From Treponema sp. (GTDB lineage Bacteria > Spirochaetota > Spirochaetia > Treponematales > Breznakiellaceae), in NCBI GenBank assembly GCA_031270205.1, contig JAISYA010000127.1, positions 1 through 9,411 of the forward strand: a DNA stretch of 9,411 nucleotides. The letters are read 5' to 3'. Shown in pieces: positions 6,139 to 9,411 of the stretch. Each line of letters opens with the position of its first letter. The stretch's first letter is position 1. Both the position numbers and the translations under genes were made by a program. The notes beneath the pieces were generated by a model. The model was given only the letters and a program-made list of their open reading frames with translations, ran no database searches and was not told the origin of the DNA.

Positions 6139-6617
6139 AACCTCTCATCTCCAACATTGTAACGGTTGTTACCGGATCGGACGCCTCCATTCTGGCGGCG
6201 AAGTACGCTATCGTTATGGCCAAGTCCTACCGCTGCCGCCTCACGGCGGTCTACGTGGTGGACACGGCGACGATCAGGCAGCTTACCCTGAGCAAAATCT
6301 TCATCCAGGAAGAAAGCGCCGAATATGAAAAAAGCCTTGAGGCCAACGGCGAGCGCTACCTTTCCTTTGTGGAAGAGCTTGCGCGGGCCAAAGGCGTCAA
6401 GATTGAGCGGGAAATCCGCAAAGGCGCGGTATACACCGAGATTCTCACCGCCGCGGACGAACGCAAGGCCGACCTTATCGTACTGGGAGGATGGGAAAAG
6501 GATCGCAGCGCCCGCGACATCATCAGCCACGCTCACCGGGAGATAATGGTGAGCGCCAAGCGATCGGTCCTTTTGGTTAAGGAACCAAACATCGATCAAA
6601 TTTACAAGCAGGCTTGA
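6135..6617 (+). CDS. UspA-family universal stress protein
   Basis: Cytosolic single-domain Usp fold of 160 residues, within the usual 140-165. The first strand is ISNIVTVVTGSDAS, corresponding to the typical ILVPVDGSE start. A helix AAKYAIVMAKSYRC and strand LTAVYVVD follow, then the long helix pair around EKSLEANGERYLSFVEELARAKG. Strand ADLIVLGG and the terminal SVLLVKEP complete the fold. The usual ATP-binding G-2x-G-9x-G(S/T) loop is not preserved after ADLIVLGG: the stretch WEKDRSARDIISHAHRE lacks the later glycines. It is probably a non-ATP-binding or altered member, and a signalling or partner-binding role is inference. It overlaps the subunit D stop by 4 nt, so the two are coupled and co-transcribed. 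It ends with a short polar tail, IDQIYKQA. Confidence 0.88.
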   Translation: MKPLISNIVTVVTGSDASILAAKYAIVMAKSYRCRLTAVYVVDTATIRQLTLSKIFIQEESAEYEKSLEANGERYLSFVEELARAKGVKIEREIRKGAVYTEILTAADERKADLIVLGGWEKDRSARDIISHAHREIMVSAKRSVLLVKEPNIDQIYKQA

Positions 6618-6629
6618 TACAGGAGGGAA

Positions 6630-6665
6630 GTCTCCCCCTGGGGCGCACCGCGCTGCGGGGAAGAC
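6630..6665 (+). other. Two-tier stem-loop in the usp downstream gap
   Basis: The outer stem pairs GTCT (6630-6633) with AGAC (6662-6665) and, past a bulged A, CCCC (6634-6637) with GGGG (6657-6660). The inner stem pairs GCGC (6643-6646) with GCGC (6650-6653) around ACC. It fills most of the 64-nt gap before the next ribosome site. No T-run follows, so an mRNA processing or stability element is more likely than a terminator. Confidence 0.4.
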
Positions 6666-6681
6666 AAGGCAGGAGAGTAAC

Positions 6682-7089
6682 ATGCGAATAGCGGTAATCA
6701 GCGTCCCCCCGGTACGGAAAGCCCCGCCGGATTATGTAAAGGCTTTGGCCAAGGGAATGGAATCCATGGGGCACCGCGTCGACCTTATCGACGCCTGGAC
6801 CGGGGACGGCTTCCGCCTTCCCGGCTACGAATACATCGCCGTGGCGGCGGAGCCGGTTTCCTTTTTTTCCGGAAAGCTGGGAGAGGCGGCGGCCACAATC
6901 CTCTCCGCCGGAAGCGGCCTCGCGGGAAAGAAAAGCGCCGCTTTTGTAAAAAAGCGCGGCCTCTTTAGCGGCCGCGCCCTTGCCGGCCTCATGCGGACCA
7001 TGGAAAAAGAAGGAATGATGATCAACTGGAGCGAGATCCTGCTCAATCCCCCCCACGCCGAGGCCCTGGGTAAACGGATCGGCGCTTAA
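6682..7089 (+). CDS. Flavodoxin-fold-like small protein
   Basis: A 135-residue soluble protein with no close named family. The pattern resembles a flavodoxin-like Rossmann fold: strand MRIAVISV, helix YVKALAKGMESMGHRVDLID, strand YEYIAVAAEPVSFFSGKL (compare the YDLIIVGSPVYF element of flavodoxin-family proteins), helix to about 77, then strand KKSAAFVKKRGLFSGRALAGLMRTMEKEGMMI. The FMN phosphate loop (Ser/Thr-x-Thr-Gly-x-Thr) expected after strand 1 is missing; the loop is instead PPVRKAPPDY, so FMN binding is doubtful. A good ribosome site, AGGAG (6671-6675), lies 6 nt before the ATG. It follows the UspA-like gene by 64 nt with no promoter seen, so it is probably the third gene of that operon. 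Fold assignment is by pattern only and redox function should not be assumed. Confidence 0.7.
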   Translation: MRIAVISVPPVRKAPPDYVKALAKGMESMGHRVDLIDAWTGDGFRLPGYEYIAVAAEPVSFFSGKLGEAAATILSAGSGLAGKKSAAFVKKRGLFSGRALAGLMRTMEKEGMMINWSEILLNPPHAEALGKRIGA

Positions 7090-7098
7090 AGAAGACCG

Positions 7099-7125
7099 CC
7101 GCCGAATTTGCGGATTCCTTTTTCC
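7099..7125 (+). terminator. Weak intrinsic terminator candidate
   Basis: CCGC (7099-7102) and GCGG (7110-7113) form a 4-bp GC stem around CGAATTT, followed by ATTCCTTTTTCC with a 5-T run. It lies just after the flavodoxin-like gene and before the next promoter, the expected place for a terminator. The stem is short, so efficiency would be low. Confidence 0.35.
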
Positions 7126-7138
7126 CCGGCAGGTACTT

Positions 7139-7175
7139 TTGTCTACTTGTGTATAAGTTATTTTATAATTATACT
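7139..7175 (+). promoter_or_regulatory. AT-rich promoter of the methyltransferase unit
   Basis: TATAAT at 7164-7169 is a perfect -10, with TTGTCT at 7139-7144 as -35 but a long 19-nt spacer. An overlapping alternative is TATACT (7170-7175) with TTGTGT (7147-7152) at 17 nt. The block is far more AT-rich than its surroundings. It contains the outer inverted repeat GTATAA (7151-7156) / TTATAC (7169-7174), which overlaps the -10 and could be an operator. Confidence 0.55.
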
Positions 7176-7183
7176 CATTATTC

Positions 7184-7189
7184 GAGAGG
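7184..7189 (+). promoter_or_regulatory. Ribosome binding site of the methyltransferase gene
   Basis: GAGAGG lies 8 nt before the ATG at 7198 and fixes this start. The frame is open upstream through the promoter to about 7108, which cannot be coding with this promoter and ribosome site in place. Confidence 0.8.
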
Positions 7190-7197
7190 TACACAAA

Positions 7198-7995
7198 ATG
7201 ATCATAATCGGGGAAAAACTTAACGGGTCCATTCCATCCATGGCAAAGGCGATTGCGGAAAAAAACGAAACATACATCCGCGATCTGGCAAAAAAACAGT
7301 CTGGGGCGGGGGCGCATTTTCTGGATGTCTGCGCCTCGGTTCCCGAAGAAGGGGAACTGGAAATACTGAAATGGCTCATCGGCCTGGTACAGGAGGTCAG
7401 CGATACCCCCATCTGCATCGACAGCCCCAGCGCCCGGGTATGCGCCGAGGCGATCCCGTTCTGCAAAAAGCCGGGGCTTATCAATTCCGTGTCCGGTGAG
7501 GGTGACAAAATCGATCTGATATTCCCCGTGATCGCCAATACCGAATGGGAATGTGTGGCCCTCCTGTCGGACGACAAGGGGATTCCCCAAAACGTGGAAC
7601 GGCGGCTTGAGGTTTTTGAGTTTATAATGAAGAAAGCCGCCGAATACAAAATCGCCCCCGGACGGCTCCACATCGATCCCCTTATTGAGATGCTCGGCGC
7701 GTCTGAAGACGGGATAACCACGGTGGTCACCACCATCAAAAAAGTGAAAGAACAGTATCCTGATATTCATGTCACCGGCGGGGCCAGTAATATTTCCTTT
7801 AACCTGCCGGCCCGCAAATACATCAACCGGGCCTTTATTATCCTGGCGATGAACGCCGGTATGGACAGCGCCATTCTGGACCCGCTTAACAAGGACATGA
7901 TGGGCCTGCTGTACGCAACCGAAGCGCTGCTGGGACTGGACGATTACTGCCTTGAATACATCAACGCCTTCAGGAGCGGACTCTTTGGCAGCTGA
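7198..7995 (+). CDS. Methyltetrahydrofolate:corrinoid methyltransferase-type protein
   Basis: A 265-residue single-domain TIM barrel of the pterin-binding (dihydropteroate synthase-like) family, close in pattern to AcsE and the MtgA-type enzymes. These move a methyl group between methyl-tetrahydrofolate and the cobalt of a corrinoid protein. It opens with IIGEKLNGSIPS and GAGAHFLDV. Residues known to bind pterin in AcsE are kept at matching positions: Asp75 (CIDSPSA), Asn96 (LINSVSGE), Asp160 (HIDPLIEML) and Asn198 (GGASNISF, AcsE Asn199). The C-terminal YINRAFIILAMNAGMDSAILDP stretch, here split by its own signature, is typical of the subgroup. It is cytosolic. It is not methionine synthase: the other MetH domains are absent, as is any adjacent corrinoid-protein gene. 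It is followed by a DUF2284 gene overlapping it by 11 nt. Substrate and direction cannot be read from sequence. Confidence 0.88.
   Translation: MIIIGEKLNGSIPSMAKAIAEKNETYIRDLAKKQSGAGAHFLDVCASVPEEGELEILKWLIGLVQEVSDTPICIDSPSARVCAEAIPFCKKPGLINSVSGEGDKIDLIFPVIANTEWECVALLSDDKGIPQNVERRLEVFEFIMKKAAEYKIAPGRLHIDPLIEMLGASEDGITTVVTTIKKVKEQYPDIHVTGGASNISFNLPARKYINRAFIILAMNAGMDSAILDPLNKDMMGLLYATEALLGLDDYCLEYINAFRSGLFGS
7972..7976 (+). promoter_or_regulatory. Ribosome site deciding the DUF2284 start
   Basis: AGGAG lies inside the end of the methyltransferase gene, 8 nt before a TTG at 7985. The frame is also open from an upstream TTG at 7952, but that one has no ribosome site and would add 11 unconserved residues. 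Confidence 0.65.
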
Positions 7996-8554
7996 CTTCT
8001 CCCTGTCCCGGCTCAGGGAACTGGTCCTGGGCTGCGGTTTTACCTATACCGGAGAACTGCGGACGGATACCATACGGGTACGCCCGGAAGTGCGGGCTAC
8101 CTGCGCCACGGGCAAATGCAACGCTTATGGGAAAAACTGGTCCTGTCCGCCGGCCTGCGGCAGCCTGGAAGAGTGCGAACAGCGGATCAGGCGCTACGGC
8201 GGCGGGCTTATTCTCCAAACATCAGGCGCGCTGGAGGATTCCCTGGATTATGAGGGGATGACCCAAATTTCGGCGGACCACGCAAAGCATATGCGGGTTT
8301 TTCAGGAAGCGCTCATGGCCCTGTACTCCGCGCCGGAAACAGACGCCCCGCCGCCGTATTTGCTGTTGGGCGCCGGCGCCTGTAAAAACTGCGAACAGTG
8401 CAGTTATCCCGATTCCCCCTGCCGTTTCCCGAACAGGATGTTTGTCTCCATGGAAGCGATGGGCATGGTAGTCAGCGATGTTTGTACGGCCAACAACCTG
8501 CCCTACTACTACGGCCCCAACACCCTGACTTATGTGGGCTGTGTGCTGCTGTAG
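7985..8554 (+). CDS. DUF2284 cysteine-rich, probable Fe-S protein
   Basis: A 189-residue soluble protein of the DUF2284 (predicted metal-binding) family, of unknown function. Two cysteine clusters are plain. The first is C40-x4-C45-x8-C54-x3-C58-x5-C64, including the family signature GKNWSCPPACGSLEEC. The second is C133-x2-C136-x2-C139-x6-C146, followed by PCRFPNRM, a ferredoxin-like spacing suited to a 4Fe-4S cluster. Further cysteines occur in VSDVC and near the C-terminus (VGCVLL). It starts at TTG with AGGAG 8 nt upstream and overlaps the methyltransferase by 11 nt, so the two are translationally coupled. Inference: it may supply electrons or metal chemistry to the methyl-transfer pathway, for example keeping a corrinoid in the Co(I) state. 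No direct evidence in sequence proves this. Length and signature are intact. Confidence 0.88.
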   Translation: MAADFSLSRLRELVLGCGFTYTGELRTDTIRVRPEVRATCATGKCNAYGKNWSCPPACGSLEECEQRIRRYGGGLILQTSGALEDSLDYEGMTQISADHAKHMRVFQEALMALYSAPETDAPPPYLLLGAGACKNCEQCSYPDSPCRFPNRMFVSMEAMGMVVSDVCTANNLPYYYGPNTLTYVGCVLL

Positions 8555-8578
8555 CCGAAAGGCGGTGCTGTAGACGGT

Positions 8579-8616
8579 ATGCTCCTAATCCGGGAGCATG
8601 AACGCTCCCTTTGGAG
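8579..8616. terminator. Overlapping hairpins between convergent genes
   Basis: Four alternating segments, GCTCC (8581-8585), GGAGC (8593-8597), GCTCC (8604-8608) and GGAG (8613-8616), allow mutually exclusive stems. Hairpin A (8579-8599) has a 7-bp perfect stem, ATGCTCC/GGAGCAT, plus one G-U pair. Hairpin B is GGGAGC/GCTCCC (8592-8609). Hairpin C is CTCC/GGAG (8605-8616). The region lies between the DUF2284 and regulator stops and probably terminates one or both transcripts. A TTTTT run comes only at 8629-8633 on the + strand. Confidence 0.5.
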
Positions 8617-8641
8617 TTTGCGGGGTAATTTTTGCAGGAAT

Positions 8642-9391
8642 TTACGAATTTTCGCTGTGTTCAAAACGCAACGTTACTTTATCGCCCCTGAAATACACCC
8701 GGGAATACTCAAAAGCAACCCGAACCGTGTTAAAAATAACGTCCTGCAGCAGGATCAGGGGGAAGCCGTAGCCGACTCCCAGAATACCCGCCTTCTGATC
8801 GTCCGCCAGAGAACTCTCCAGCGTCTCGACCGAATACGAGCGGCGCAGTCCGTAATGGGCCGACATGATATCGCAAAGCTGCTCGTTCTGTAGATCGTAT
8901 TTTTCAAGACCCTCGCAGAGACTGAGCGGGATAAAACTGTGGTGATAGCTTATGGGGATTTTGTTGGCAATTCTGATGCGTTTTATCTCGTAGAGCATGG
9001 CGCCCGGCGCTACCGCCAAACGCTGGACAGCGCGGCCCTGGGCGGGAATTTGGTCCACCTGCAAAAGCCGGGTTTCCACATCGTAGCCTTTTTTTTCAAG
9101 CTGACTCCGTATGCCCGCGTAGGACAGGGACGACATTTCGATTTTATCTTCACATACAAAAGTGCCTTTCCCCTGGACGCGGTACAACACATTCTCCGCG
9201 ACCAGCTGGGTTACCACACTACGGGCGGTCATCCGGCTTATTCCGAAACCGGAAGCCAGCTCATTCTCGCTCGGTATCATTTCATTGGAACACCATTCAC
9301 CGTTTTCAATTTTCTCTTTAATGATGCTTTTTAACTGCGCATAAAGCGGTTTTGAGGATTTTCTGTTTAACATATTCCGTGTAAATGCCAT
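8642..9391 (-). CDS. GntR-family regulator with UTRA domain (HutC type)
   Basis: DNA-binding transcriptional regulator of 249 residues, normal for the HutC subfamily. The N-terminal winged helix-turn-helix (about 12-77) shows KPLYAQLKSIIKEKI, then IPSENELASGFGISRMTARSVVTQL and the wing VQGKGTFV, all standard GntR elements. The C-terminal UTRA ligand-binding domain (about 95-245) includes GAMLYEIKRIRIANKIPISYHHSFIP and the closing FEYSRVYFRGDKVTLRFE. HutC-type regulators usually bind a small sugar phosphate, amino acid derivative or similar ligand, which I cannot identify. The start at 9391 has no clear ribosome site; an ATG at 9373 (MLNRKSS) is an alternative with only a weak GGA before it. 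It is convergent with the methyltransferase/DUF2284 pair, so a regulatory link to it is possible but unproven. Divergent targets would lie beyond the right edge. Confidence 0.92.
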   Translation of the reverse strand: MAFTRNMLNRKSSKPLYAQLKSIIKEKIENGEWCSNEMIPSENELASGFGISRMTARSVVTQLVAENVLYRVQGKGTFVCEDKIEMSSLSYAGIRSQLEKKGYDVETRLLQVDQIPAQGRAVQRLAVAPGAMLYEIKRIRIANKIPISYHHSFIPLSLCEGLEKYDLQNEQLCDIMSAHYGLRRSYSVETLESSLADDQKAGILGVGYGFPLILLQDVIFNTVRVAFEYSRVYFRGDKVTLRFEHSENS

Positions 9392-9411
9392 GGAATAATT
9401 TTTACAAAAAA

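Noticed and set aside
5763..6683. 306-codon - strand frame across the ATPase subunit D and usp genes
   Set aside because: It is antisense to two recognised, coupled genes. The length reflects GC-rich codon bias, not coding.
6577..7770. Long open frame (397 codons) on the - strand
   Set aside because: It runs antisense through the flavodoxin-like gene, the AT-rich promoter and most of the methyltransferase gene, all of which have strong evidence on the + strand. Its translation has no recognisable domain and no ribosome site.
8551..8562. Short GCC-GAAA-GGC hairpin just after the DUF2284 stop
   Set aside because: A 3-bp stem with a GNRA loop is too short to interpret, and it has no T-run.
1..9411. 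CRISPR array, tRNA, insertion sequence or phage signs
   Set aside because: No regularly spaced repeats, no cloverleaf with an acceptor stem, no transposase or integrase motif and no flanking target duplications were seen by eye.

Overview
The window looks like a piece of spirochaete chromosome, most probably a Treponema-type organism of moderately high GC. The grounds are a DUF2259-type secreted protein (a family seen mainly in spirochaetes), a V/A-type rather than F-type ATPase subunit, and several small proteins I recognise only as spirochaete-like hypotheticals. The species call is inference; there is no rRNA in the window. I saw no tRNA, rRNA, insertion sequence, integrase or CRISPR array. 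The gene layout is compact and chromosomal.

Region 1 (1-3771, + strand) is housekeeping: htpG (Hsp90), then serS (seryl-tRNA synthetase), with a small unknown protein translationally coupled to serS through an ATGA overlap. A strong hairpin separates htpG from serS. Region 2 (3772-5411) holds two divergent genes around a 77-bp spacer: a secreted DUF2259-type protein on the - strand and an unknown polytopic membrane protein on the + strand. Region 3 (5465-7089, + strand) starts at a good sigma-70-like promoter. It contains an isolated V/A-type ATPase subunit D, an overlapping UspA-like protein, and a small flavodoxin-fold-like protein without the usual FMN phosphate loop. Region 4 (7139-8554, + strand) is a two-gene unit with its own AT-rich promoter: a methyltetrahydrofolate:corrinoid methyltransferase-type TIM barrel and, overlapping it by 11 nt, a DUF2284 cysteine-rich (probable Fe-S) protein. 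Region 5 (8642-9391, - strand) is a GntR/HutC-type regulator with a UTRA domain, convergent with region 4. Its likely divergent targets lie beyond the window.

The observations most worth following are three. The rotor subunit D is separated from the rest of its ATPase and linked to a stress protein. The compact methyl transfer plus Fe-S pair has no corrinoid protein beside it. Two genes have promoters so close to a tightly bounded ATG, with no Shine-Dalgarno sequence, that their mRNAs are predicted to be leaderless or nearly so. Several intergenic hairpins lack U-tracts, so the usual intrinsic-terminator pattern is weak across the window.
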